Source: Circinella umbellata (lineage: Eukaryota > Mucoromycota > Mucoromycetes > Mucorales > Lichtheimiaceae). Taken from it: a DNA stretch of 64,000 nucleotides. The position numbers and the translations under genes were made by a program. The notes beneath the pieces are model-generated. The model searched no databases, had not been told where the DNA came from, and saw only the letters and a program-made list of their open reading frames with translations. Positions 12,745-24,390 of the stretch are shown here, piece after piece. The stretch is taken from positions 496,001-560,000 of the forward strand of contig JAIWNF010000002.1 of NCBI GenBank assembly GCA_025093555.1, given 5' to 3'. Within the stretch, counting starts at the first letter, position 1; each line of letters begins with the position of its first letter.

Positions 12745-14857
12745 ATGAAAATTTACAATGAAACATCCATCAACCTGACCACTACGGCTACCCAATCGTT
12801 GAAACAAACATATAAATCACTTGCTCAAGAAATAGAGGAAACATTAATGACAATACAAAAAAACCCTCATGATCATACCAAGTATCAACATGTTGCAAAA
12901 CTTTATTCGTGCCAGGGAAGTCAACAAGAAGCTATTTATGCGCTTGAACGAGGGTTACTTGTCCTTTCGTCCACATACCACCTTATTATTCAACGACAAC
13001 TGGATATTTTAAAATCACGATTAGAAAAACGTATCGATTTCATTTCTCTATTACCATACGAAATTGTATGCAGGATCACTGATTTATTTGCACCTAACCA
13101 AGAAACAGCAGTAATATGTTTGAAGGTCTGTCGGTCCTGGCGGCGCAAATTATCCAATTATTCATCGATATGGAGGAGAATTTATATAGACGATACGAAA
13201 TCGACCCAGAATATACATCTCGCATTACCTGCTGTGGCAGAATATGTCAATTATCTATATATCCGTTCGAAAACCAAGTCAAATCGAAAACATATGATGT
13301 CACTCAGGGACTACCATTTCAGTAACTTAAAGTTTTTGGGAATTGTTACTCGCAGTAAGTGAATAAAAGGAAACTAAATGATATTAATCGTGGCTCTAGA
13401 TGGATACAGCGTTTTTAATGGGTGATGTATGATACATAGCTCAAAAACAAGAGGAAATGAACAAGATCCTTACTATTGTATTACCTTGTGTTTCTCGGAC
13501 ATTATCTGAATTGGACTTGACAATGACAACATCAACTGGTATATCACTTGATTTTATACTAAAGAATTGTCAGAATCTCACATCACTTCGAATTGTTGCA
13601 TCCCATCTTATGGACGAACCTGAAGTAATAAAGATCACGGATGACAGGCCTTTATTGCAACTCGAGATCAGCTCCTTTAAACCCGTATCATTGTTGATGA
13701 TAGCACCATTACTCCATCATTCCCCACAACTTCGAACCTTGGCATTACGAGGTTTTCGCGACGTTGATATCCTCTCTGTAATAGGTACAAAGTACTGCAC
13801 CGAACTTGAGGAAATTAGGATGGCTCCAGAGACTCACAAATTCTGGTGGAAGGAAAGGATACCAAAGAAGTATGTCAAGGGTTCCACAGCAGCAGCAGCG
13901 ACGACGCCGGGTAGTACTAGTGCATGCAAAAAAGGTGGACTGCACTGTTTAGAACTAAATAATATTTGGTCAGCCAAACCCTTGATACCCCGTCTAGCCA
14001 AGAGTATAGAGACACTTCGAGCAATGTCACTCACGATCGATAATGTATCCACTTCCGGTGCCACAATTTCTGATTGGCAACCTTTTTCGTCATTTACTAT
14101 GCATAATTTACAATATCTTCATATACGTAGTAATGGGTGTCGATCATTTTTTCTACATCTTCCAATCATTCTGCATCATTATCCCTCACTGGAAACAATT
14201 CGTTTGGAAAGTACTCGGCGCTATTATTCACCTGATGTATTGGACGATACAATAAGAGATGGGTTATTTGATGCAATAGCACAGCTTGAAAATCTTGTAC
14301 ATCTTGAACTAGATAATTTCAATCTCTGCGGCCGAGGTTTCGAAAGATTATTGATGATGTTACAACAGCAAGGTTTAAATACGACATCGATTATGGCTAA
14401 TGAAGAAGTAAAGGATGGTGACGATAATCATAATATTGTGAAGAATCAAATTTGTCATGGTGATAGTAGTTTACAAACACTGAGGATTGTTAACTGTAAT
14501 GGATGTACAGCTTCTATTTTAAAACATGCATCAAGGATTTACAGCTTGCAAGAACTTGTACTTTCTGTACAATGGAGAGGGCATAATCCGCAAGTAACAG
14601 AATCTGATATCAAAGAATTTATGCACGGAATTAATGACTTACCAAGACTCTCAGATCTCCATTTGGATACCATACCTTTGACAGAGGATATGGCACATGA
14701 CATCGCCAAATCTAAAAGTATTAAGAGACTGAAGTTGGGATCAAGAATCGAATATTATGAATATCGAGAAACGATAAGAAAACTGCTCGATAATTACATT
14801 GTTAAAGAAATATATCCAAATGAACATAACTTGACAGATACAGGGATAATACTTTAG
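12745..14857 (+). CDS. F-box protein with TPR-like N terminus and LRR-like C terminus
   Basis: Two exons, 12745-13354 and 13440-14857, encode 675 residues. The start is the ATG at 12745. The acceptor at 13439 is chosen because a nearer AG (13399) runs into a stop. Residues ~41-75 have a TPR-like pair of helices (YQHVAKLYSCQGSQQEAIYA). The F-box covers ~98-150: ISLLPYEIVCRITDLF, then VICLKVCRSWRR and SIWRRIYID. The rest has repeated hydrophobic patterns such as LYIRS, LSELDLTM, LHCLELNNIW, LVHLELDNFNL and LSDLHLDTIPL, typical of irregular leucine-rich repeats. Such proteins are substrate receptors of SCF ubiquitin ligases, with Skp1 binding the F-box and the LRR binding the target. The layout resembles Pof1/Pof2-like fungal F-box/TPR/LRR proteins. 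The target is unknown. Confidence 0.85.
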
Positions 14858-15572
14858 CTTTCGTATTTTCAATTGTATATCATACTTCAAGGGTCTTTCA
14901 CAAGTAAAGATTTGTATATATAATATGTAGATAAAATTAGAAAATATAATGTTCTTTTATTAACATCATGCATCAATAAATGTTTTATGCTGATATATTC
15001 TTTTATTATTCTGGTGTAATTCACGTGGGTATTTTTATGATAAATTAAAAGATGAAGTCCAGCAACCATATTCTCACAGTAGTAGACTTATAGATCTTAG
15101 AATAAGTTCTGATTTACTTTTTATGTTCCTAATGCTTCCATTATATCGCTGCCCAATAGTCAATTTTTTTTTATGTTTTTGATGGATCAAAAAATGGGTA
15201 TTCAAAAAAAAAAAACCAAACACTGTCTCTCCCCCCTTTGTAACAGTTTAGGTGAGCGAAATAATATTATTTAATATCTTACGTATGTAAGAAAACACAG
15301 AGCATATCAGGTAAATAAATAACGAATATTACTAATGTATATAAGTGCTTATTCCATTTATCATGTTGAATATTGATAAACATGAAGGCAAAAGTTATGA
15401 CACATTTGTTAATAACTATAATAGTAACGACGCGTCATTACTAAAGAGAGCAGTTTTTTTTTATACTCCACCAAGTTTTCTTATATAAAATAGAACACCA
15501 CAACCTCCGACTTCTGTTTCTTCCTTTTTCTTTTCTTCTAATTATTATTATTATACTTAACTTTAAACAGAG
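14858..15572. promoter_or_regulatory. Intergenic region with TATA box upstream of the MDR gene
   Basis: This 715-bp spacer holds the F-box gene 3' end and the promoter of the oxidoreductase gene. TATATAAAA at 15482-15490 lies about 85 bp before the ATG and is followed by a pyrimidine-rich tract (15507-15545), the usual fungal core promoter layout. No other gene is seen. Confidence 0.5.
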
Positions 15573-16919
15573 ATGACCTCCACTATTCCAGAAACAATGA
15601 ATGCTTTACAAGCTGTTAAGCTTGGTTCTGCAGAAGAAGCATTACAATATAACCAAGTGAAAACACCTGTAGTGAAACAGCCCACTGATATTTTGATCCA
15701 AGTGAAAGCTGTTGGTGTGAATCCTGTTGAAGCCAAAGCGAGACAAGGCAATCTTCCGATTCCTTTTTTCTCAACACCTCGAATTTTGGGTGGCGATTTT
15801 GCTGGAAATATTGTCGATAAAGGTTCCAAAGTAACTGAATTCGAGATTGGTGATGCTGTTTATGGATCATTATCCCTTCCTATTGGACCCAATGGTAATT
15901 GCATTATACTTTATTTTAATATCGCCTTAAACTGAGAAAAAAAAACAGAAAATAATTTATTTTTCAATATATCACATGATTTTATAAATTTATTAAGGTA
16001 CCTATGCGGAATATGTAAGTATATCATCATTTAATAATCACGTTCCCTTTATTCTCCTTTCCGGCATTGATGATATACTAATCTTTACATAACGTATGCG
16101 CATGTATGATATAATATGACTAGGTACTTGCATCACAAGGTTCCGGTGCACTCATCAAAAAGCCTAGCAATCTATCATACGAAGAAGCTGCAGGTGCTGG
16201 TATTGCATGTAAGTTGCAGACTCTCTCTTTTTTTATATCAGCTCATTATTATACATACATGGTACTCATATGGTGTATATATAGTGGTCACTGCCTATCA
16301 AGCCATCGCAGTATTGGGCAATTTGCCCAAAGAAGGTCCCAAAAAGATTCTCGTCATTGGTGCTTCTGGTGGTGTCGGTACTTACGCTATTCAATACGCT
16401 AAAACAATTTCTGAAACCGAGGTTGTTGGTATTTGTAGTGCCAAGAACGTCGAACTGGTACGTAGTCTTGGTGCTGATCGTGTTGTTGATTATACATCCG
16501 AAGGGGCTGTGGATATTTTGGTCAAAGAAGAAACTGAAACATTCGATTTAATTGTTGATTGTATTGGTGGAGAGAATTATTACAATCAACTTGTCGGTCT
16601 CTTGAAAAAGAAAGGCGTCTATTCAACTGCTGTTGGACCTACTATTCATAATGGTTCCGAAAAGGTTGGGTTATTCGCTGCTGCTAAACTCGGTACAACT
16701 GTTGCTCTTCGCAAGTTGTTTGGCTATCGCTCTTATCAGGTTGTCATATCCTTACCATGGAAAAAAATGGAATCAGATCTTGCTCCTCTTTTGGCCAATG
16801 GTAAGATCAAGACTGTATTAAGAGATGATCAAATTTTTGATTTAAAGGATGGTGTGTTGGCGCATAAAAAAATTGAATCCCATCGTTCCGTTGGAAAAGT
16901 TGTAATGCGAGTTGAATAA
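15573..16919 (+). CDS. MDR-family quinone oxidoreductase-like enzyme
   Basis: Four exons, 15573-15894, 15998-16014 (17 nt), 16124-16208 and 16285-16919, give 352 residues. The N-terminal GroES-like domain has VKAVGVNPVEAKARQG, GGDFAGNIVDKGS and FEIGDAVYG. The Rossmann domain has VTAYQAI and the dinucleotide-binding loop G167-A-S-G-G-V-G173, followed by TISETEVVGICS and SLGADRVVDY. The catalytic zinc ligands of alcohol dehydrogenases are absent, which places it with zeta-crystallin or reticulon-4-interacting protein 1-like NAD(P)H oxidoreductases. These act on quinones or reactive enones, but the substrate here cannot be stated. There is no evident targeting peptide. A TATA box lies 85 bp upstream of the start. 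Confidence 0.9.
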
Positions 16920-19300
16920 TAATTGTTTCTTTATCACCCACGCTTCTATTTTCATCACATCTATATCATTGTTTATGCTCCCTGTATTTTTTAACATTTA
17001 AAATCTTCATCATAATAATAAATAACATAATCCGGCTTTTTAATTAGTAAAGCTTGTAATACATCTCTATAATGTATACTTATGTTACTCTTTGTATACT
17101 ATACTTAAGTACTTCTGTAAGCAAGCTGCATGAATATTGTATATTCATCACGTAATCGTATTTTATATAAAAAAAAAGGAAGTGATAAAAACTTACCTTA
17201 TTTAGAATAATTTGATCTGCTGTGCGACAGTAATTCCGATGAGTGGGAAACAAAGATCTAGGTCGATGTTAATATTATGCATCAGGTGATGAGGGTTCGA
17301 GTCTAATGGAGGTCACATTTGAACTAAAGATAAATCTTTTTCTCTATTACGTACGCACATGAAAAGAGCCAATAATAGAATTTACGTATAATTTAGTTTT
17401 TTTAGTGTTACATCCGTCGTCCACTTCTCAATATTTTTCGAATGATGATATATATATATATATATGATACGTACAGATAGAAAATTTATTAATGTAAAAA
17501 GCGGATATATTGAATGTAAAATTATAGTATATACATTATAAAATAAGTCATTGTCTTGATTGGTTTCATTTCTCCTCTTCTTTAGTTGTTTTTATATACG
17601 TACTAACCATCCCACAGAACAATGATTATCCAAAGAAGAGGATAAAGCAATGAGCGCATAAGTATATATGCATTCAGTGACATATTAGCAGCGATTAACG
17701 ATAGGATTTTAAGCATAATTCTTTTATAATAAATATACGATATATTGTAGTAGCAACAAAAAAAAAGTTATACAATGCAATACATACCAAGACAAAGTTA
17801 AGCACCCGCCATGAAAAAAACCATTGAACGAACAAAGGTTGTTGATAGTCTTACCACTCTTCTCTTTCATCTTATTCTACTATTCTTTTATACGTACGTA
17901 ATCAAGAAACAAAAATGCTCGCTTTTATTTTGTCCTAAAAACCAATTATTATACTGTTTATTATATATAAAAGTAAAGTTTACCATTGACAATACAAATT
18001 ACTAAAAATACTCTATGAGTTACTCATGTTATAGATACGTACGTATCTTTATTTTACACACGTTTATGCATCAATTACGTACTGGTTTATTTTCATATAA
18101 AAAAACATAGCCCTCATTCTACTACAATTTTCTCTATCTTTATATGTAAATCTTCAAGTCTCATCAAAGTTTTATTTATTGGTTAGTAACAGCAGTTATA
18201 ACTATTAATGAATATATTTAATGATTATGTAGCATAAATTGTTTGGATTATTGCAGCAGTATGCATTCAGTGCTAGTGAAAACAACATAGCAGGTGCATA
18301 ATACGTACATAACAACGCTGATATTTTTTCGTTTAAAATAAGGAGTATGATATAGTGTTCCCACTAAAAGTGTTTCAATATGAGTTGTACAATAATTTTT
18401 TTCGAAACAACAGCTATACTATTACTATTTTTTATCATTTTTAACGCGATATATATATATATATATATAGTGTATGTAATGAGGTGGCCAATATAAGACA
18501 CACAGGTAAACTTATATTTTAAGAAAATATTTTGATAGTGAGTTAGGAAATGTAAGCGAGAACAAAAACTCAGGCTGTAGGGAATAGAACTACATAGTAC
18601 AGCATTGTAAATTAAATTTGAAATGCAAAACGAAAATGAGCTCTGGATTTTCAGGCTACTTTCGCGCACTTGGGATTTCATTTTTGCGCATTGACTTTTT
18701 TTTTACCTTACTATGTTCACCTATTTCAGAAAATACATTGTAATATATAGTTATTTATTAATAGCCTTAATATTTAATGCCGTTATCAAATATATTTAAG
18801 AACATTATCATTATACATTTTCGAAATAATTTTATATACGCAAAAAAATTAAGGGAGTACGCAAAAATAATTATCATGCGCAAAACTAGTATTATCTGGC
18901 AGCTCATATTTGTTTCAGACTACCCAATATCAAAGTTATATGGTTCATTTTGGTCAGGTGACCCATTTTTAGATTGCACAACTTAATTTGTAGTAGGCAA
19001 ATTTAACTTCCAAGCTTTGTATCTTACTCCTCCTTTTTTTATTGGTAAAATGCCTATAATACTAGAATATCAACATTCTTCTTTTACACTTTTCTTCTAT
19101 ATGTGTGTTATTTTATCTAGAAAGAGTATATACCATTAATTATCTTTGTCTTGCTAAAGATTTCATATAACGCAAACCTTATGTTTTTATTGAATTGCTG
19201 TAATACGTGATGCTAGTCGAAAAGATCGCTCCATGTTGCTGCTATACCAACCTTAAAAATGCGTTATTATAAATATACCTATAAAAAATAAATGAAAAAC
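16920..19300. other. Gene-free AT-rich region, left part of repeat island
   Basis: About 2.4 kb without a supportable gene. It has several TACGTA-centred palindromes (for example 17890-17899 and 18033-18048), TA microsatellites near 17450 and 18450, and scattered short open frames with no recognisable composition. Confidence 0.6.
18033..18048. repeat. 16-bp perfect palindrome
   Basis: AGATACGTACGTATCT is its own reverse complement, with a TACGTACGTA core. It sits in gene-free DNA. Similar TACGTA cores recur between 17.3 and 18.4 kb. Confidence 0.75.
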
Positions 19301-22100
19301 TTCTAGTCATTAGCATTTATAACATGTTATTTTTATTATTACCGTTGTCGCCATGCCACCAAGGTAATCGTCGTCGTCGAATTGTGGAAAACTGTACCGC
19401 TTGCCCTCCAGTTGATCATCCTACAAAAAAATGCCCTATCCTTACCCCCAGCCAGATACAGTCTTCCATTGGTCTTGATCGTCGCGTCTATATATTATAA
19501 AAAATAAGAAAAAATGTTCTAGTCATTAGTATTTACAGCATGTTATTTCTATTATTACCGTTGTCGCCATGCCACCAAGGTAATCGTCGTCGTCGAATCG
19601 TGGAAAACTGTATCGCTTGCCCTCCAGTTGATCGTCCTACAAAAAGTTGCCCTATCCTTACCCCCAGCCAGATACAGCTTTCCATTGGCCTTGCCCATCG
19701 CATCTATATATTATAAAAAAAATAAATGAAAATGTTCTAGTCATTAGTATTTACAGCATGTTATTTCTATTATTACCGTTGTCGCCATGCCACCAAGGTA
19801 ATCGTCGTCGTCGAATCGTGGAAAACTGTATCGCTTGCCCTCCAGTTGATCGTCCTACAAAAAGTTGCCCTATCCTTACCCCCAGCCAGATACAGTTTTC
19901 CATTGGCCTTGCCCATCGCATCTATATATTATAAAAAAAAATAAATGAAAATGTTCTAGTCATTAGTATTTACAGCATGTTATTTCTATTATTACCGTTG
20001 TCGCCATGCCACCAAGGTAATCGTCGTCGTCGAATCGTGGAAAACTGTATCGCTTGCCCTCCAGTTGATCGTCCTACAAAAAGTTGCCCTATCCTTACCC
20101 CCAGCCAGATACAGTTTTCCATTGGCCTTGCCCATCGCATCTATATATTATAAAAAAAAATAAATGAAAATGTTCTAGTCATTAGTATTTACAGCATGTT
20201 ATTTCTATTATTACCGTTGTCGCCATGCCACCAAGGTAATCGTCGTCGTCGAATCGTGGAAAACTGTATCGCTTGCCCTCCAGTTGATCGTCCTACAAAA
20301 AAATGCCCTATCCTTACCCCCAGCCAGATACAGTTTTCCATTGGTCTTGATCGTCGCGTCTATATATTATAAAAAATAAGAAAAAATGTTCTAGTCATTA
20401 GTATTTACAGCATGTTATTTCTATTATTACCGTTGTCGCCATGCCACCAAGGTAATCGTCGTCGTCGAATTGTGGAAAACTGTACCGCTTGCCCTCCAGT
20501 TGATCGTCCTACAAAAAGTTGCCCTATCCTTACCCCCAGCCAGATACAGCTTTCCATTGGCCTTGCCCATCGCATCTATATATTATAAAAAAAATAAATG
20601 AAAATGTTCTAGTCATTAGTATTTACAGCATGTTATTTCTATTATTACCGTTGTCGCCATGCCACCAAGGTAATCGTCGTCGTCGAATTGTGGAAAACTG
20701 TACCGCTTGCCCTCCAGTTGATCGTCCTACAAAAAAATGCCCTATCCTTACCCCCAGCCAGATACAGTCTTCCATTGGTCTTGATCGTCGCGTCTATATA
20801 TTATAAAAAATAAGAAAAAATGTTCTAGTCATTAGTATTTACAGCATGTTATTTCTATTATTACCGTTGTCGCCATGCCACCAAGGTACTCGTCGTCGTC
20901 GAATCGTGGAAAACTGTATCGCTTGCCCTCCAGTTGATCGTCCTACAAAAAGTTGCCCTATCCTTACCCCCAGCCAGATACAGCTTTCCATTGGCCTTGC
21001 CCATCGCATCTATATATTATAAAAAAATAAATGAAAATGTTCTAGTCATTAGTATTTACAGCATGTTATTTCTATTATTACCGTTGTCGCCATGCCACCA
21101 AGGTAATCGTCGTCGTCGAATCGTGGAAAACTGTACCGCTTGCCCTCCAGTTGATCGTCCTACAAAAAAATGCCCTATCCTTACCCCCAGCCAGATACAG
21201 TTTTCCATTGGTCGTGATCATCGCGTCTATATATTATTAAAAATTAAATAAAATGTTCTACTCATTAGTATTTACAGCGTGTTATTTTATTGTTACCGTT
21301 GTCGCCATGTCGCCAAGGTAATCGTATCGTCGAATCGAGGAAAACTGCATCGCTTGCCCTCCAGTTGATCGTCCTATAAAAAAATGCCCTATCCTTACCC
21401 CCAGCCAGATACAGTTTTCCATTGGTCGTGATCATCGTGTCTATATATGATAGAAAATATAAAAAAATGTTCTACTCATTAATATTTACAGCGTGTTATT
21501 TTATTATTACCGTTGTCGCCATGTCGCCAAGGCAATCGCCATCGTCGAATCGTGGAAAACTGTATCGCTTGCCCTCCAGTTGATCGTCCTACAAAAAGTT
21601 GCCCTATCCTTACCCCCAGCCAGATACAGCTTTCCATTGGCCTTGCCCATCGCATCTATATATTATAAAAAAAGAAATGAAAATGTTCTAGTCATTAGTA
21701 TTTACAGCATGTTATTTCTATTATTACCGTTGTCGCCATGCCACCAAGGTAATCGTCGTCGTCGAATCGTGGAAAACTGTACCGCTTGCCCTCCAGTTGA
21801 TCGTCCTACAAAAAAATGCCCTATCCTTACCCCCAGCCAGATACAGTCTTGCATTGGTCTTGATCGTCGCGTCTATATATTATAAAAAATAAGAAAAAAT
21901 GTTCTAGTCATTAGTATTTACAACATGTTATTTTTGTTATTACCGTTGTCGCCATGCCACCAAGGTAATTGTCGTCGTCGAACCCAAAAAAAACTGTATC
22001 GCTTGCCCTCCAGTTGATCGTCCTACAAAAAGAGCCCTATCCTTACCCCCAGCCAGATACAGTTTTCTATTCGTCTTGCTCATCGTATCTATATTTAAAA
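19301..22100. repeat. Tandem array of ~217-bp units, 13 copies
   Basis: A recurring block can be anchored on ACCGTTGTCGCC, found at 19341, 19557, 19775, 19994, 20213, 20429, 20647, 20863, 21080, 21295, 21509, 21725 and 21942. Spacing is 214-219 bp. Each unit has a GC-richer core (CACCAAGGTAATCGTCGTCG, CCTCCAGTTGATCGTCC, CTTACCCCCAGCCAG) and an AT-rich link (ATATATTATAAAAAA...TTCTAGTCATTAGTATTTAC). Units 3 and 4 are nearly identical, and the outermost units and units 10-11 are more diverged. Open frames across the units differ by poly-A length and are not conserved in phase, so coding is unlikely. This is a local satellite. Whether it is transcribed is unknown. Confidence 0.97.
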
Positions 22101-23229
22101 AGATCAAAAAGAAATAAAGTAATGAAGTAAAGCATCTTATTCATTTCGACTCATTTACGTCTACGCATTTAGTTGTACTCCTTCACTTAGACTCTTCAGT
22201 TCCACATACTCACTCTCACTCTCACTCTCATTCCGGTGCCAGCACCCTTTTACGTCTATTTATTTGCCCCCACCGAATGGCTTCAGCATACTCATATACA
22301 CCAGTCAAGTTCCATGCATTTACGTACACACAGCTATTTACATGGATTTACCTGGACTCTAATCCTTCTGTTCTTTCACTTCAATTCATCCACGCATAAC
22401 CATTGGCTCATACATGGACTAATTACACGCACGTTATTTTGAATCACTGCGTGTTAGACTACGTACGTTATCATATAGCCCATCCTGTGATTTATAGTGT
22501 TCCTTGCAGCTTATGGAATAGTGGCAAGCTAAGGTCAAGTCAGCCACGGAATATCTATATATTAGGTCATACGTAGTTTGATAAAAACAATATTAACATT
22601 TTTTTTTCTTCGATAGAAGAAATTTCGTTTGAAATAACGCCATAGAAGCGGATTGATATAATGGAAAGTTTCATTAAAAATATATCATTATTTACCTGGT
22701 TAACATAATAATACACCATTTTGGTTCTAATTAAAGTTTGAAATGTGTGCGCGGTTAAAAAAGATTTCATGCACTAACTGCACCAATATAAACCCGAGCA
22801 GTAGTAGTACACGCCCGATGTTGAAACTCATCTTGACACATTGGAAAAACCTTATTTATAACGAATTATGAGAGATTGTTAACCGTTATAATAGTTTTAA
22901 AACAGATTAGAAGCTCACCATTGAATATATGAGACACCGTCATGCTTTATCAGGCCAAAGGAACCAAGGCAGTAAAGTTCTATAAACCATAATATTCGCG
23001 TTTCAAGGCCTACTGGTGATACGACGTTTATGCGCACCGTTCCAAGTGAATGAAAAAAACAAACAGCTATAATAAAAATAAAAAGTTATAGACAAAATTA
23101 GCAACATGAAAGACGGCCATTGTAGTAAAAAAAAAAAAAGAAAAAACAATGTAAAAGAACATACAAAAGAAGAAAAAATAAACTTGAAGTACATGTCAAA
23201 AGATAAATAAATAAAAAAAGGTGGGAAAT

Positions 23230-23760
23230 AGAAAAGGTACAAGTAACTGAAAGTACATGTTAAAAATAAAAATAAAAGAGTAGTAATTACTGCTCCTCTT
23301 TTTTTTTTAATGTTGGGAAAAGAAGAAAAAGTGCAAAGAAGAATGTCAAAAGGAAGAAGAGAAAATTAAAGTTACAAGTAACTTAAAAAGTAAATGTCAA
23401 ACCCACCCACCAAAAAAAAAGTAGAAAAAGGAATGTTAAAAAAAATGTAGTAGTTAATCCACCTCTTTTTTTTTGAATGTTTAGAGGAAAGAGAAGGTGG
23501 ACAAATGAACATTAAAAGGAAGAAAAAAGAATATCAAAAGAATACAGTTACAAATAACTGAAAGTAAATGTCAAAAAGTAAATTTCAAAAAAAAAAGAGA
23601 GAGAAATACTTACTTTACTTGAATGTTGAAAGGAAAGAGAAAATGAAAAAAGGAATGTAGAAAGACAAAGTTAATGAAAGTACATTTCAGAAACGAAAGA
23701 GTTTAGTTGGTAGGAAAGAAAGAGAAAGAAAAGTCAAGAAAGACCCAACTACAGAATATA
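23230..23760. repeat. Degenerate A-rich tandem repeat, period ~150-170 bp
   Basis: Variants of GTTACAAGTAACTGAAAGTA followed by AATGTCAAA occur near 23237, 23371, 23545 and 23668. Each is followed by variants of GAATGTTGAAAGGAAAGAGA (near 23308, 23472 and 23619). The copies are diverged but keep order and spacing, so this is an old tandem duplication. The motif includes the small palindrome GTTACAAGTAAC. Confidence 0.65.
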
Positions 23761-24045
23761 AAGCATAAAAAGGCTCTGAATGTGGTCTAGAATCCCGTCT
23801 ATTCAAATGATATTTTACTGTTATATAAAGCTATACTTTTCAAACTACTTCTCAAGTAATATCATGATGACTTTGACACTAGTTCAAAACAAAATGCTTC
23901 TCATTTTATATTATGAACGGGAGTCTTTTTGACAAAAAAATCATTTCCTTTATTTTATGTTCACCAACAGTAATAACAATAGCGATCTACCTGAAGTAAA
24001 TCCGCAGCAATAAAAATGATCTGCGTAAAGCTGGTGAAAAGGTAC

Positions 24046-24390
24046 CGGGTCAAAAAAAAAAAAACTAACAAGTGTAAAAAAAACTATAAATTGCAACATT
24101 CCGTGTCAAATTAAAAGTAGAATGTGAGATTCCATTGCCATGACAAGTGTTGCTTAACAACATATTTCTTTTATTTAAGAACAAACGCGTTTTTTTACGC
24201 AATCTAGTAACACGCATAAAAATCGACTTTTTTTACGCGTCGGGGTAAATCAAAAAAAAAAAAAAAACTATCATGTGCATAAATTGCGACATTCCGTGTC
24301 AAAGTAAGCTTAGAATGTAAGATTCCATTGCCATGACAAGTGTTGCTTAACAACATTTTTCTTTTATTTAAGAACAAAGACGCTTTTTTT
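24046..24390. repeat. Two direct repeats offset by 193 bp
   Basis: Copies at about 24046-24200 and 24241-24390 share ATTCCGTGTCAAA, GATTCCATTGCCATGACAAG, TGTTGCTTAACAACAT and CTTTTATTTAAGAACAAA, in the same order. GATTCC starts at 24128 and at 24321. Copies begin with poly-A and end in GCG/CGC-T tracts. TGTTGCTTAACAACA is itself nearly palindromic. Confidence 0.85.

Noticed and set aside
17260..17320. GGTTCGAGTC motif resembling a tRNA B box
   Set aside because: The flanks do not pair into a T-arm or acceptor stem, and no A box lies at the right distance.
19647..21885. Repeated 95-130-codon plus-strand open frames in the satellite
   Set aside because: They arise from the repeat units themselves. 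Phase shifts between units through poly-A length changes, and stops are not avoided.
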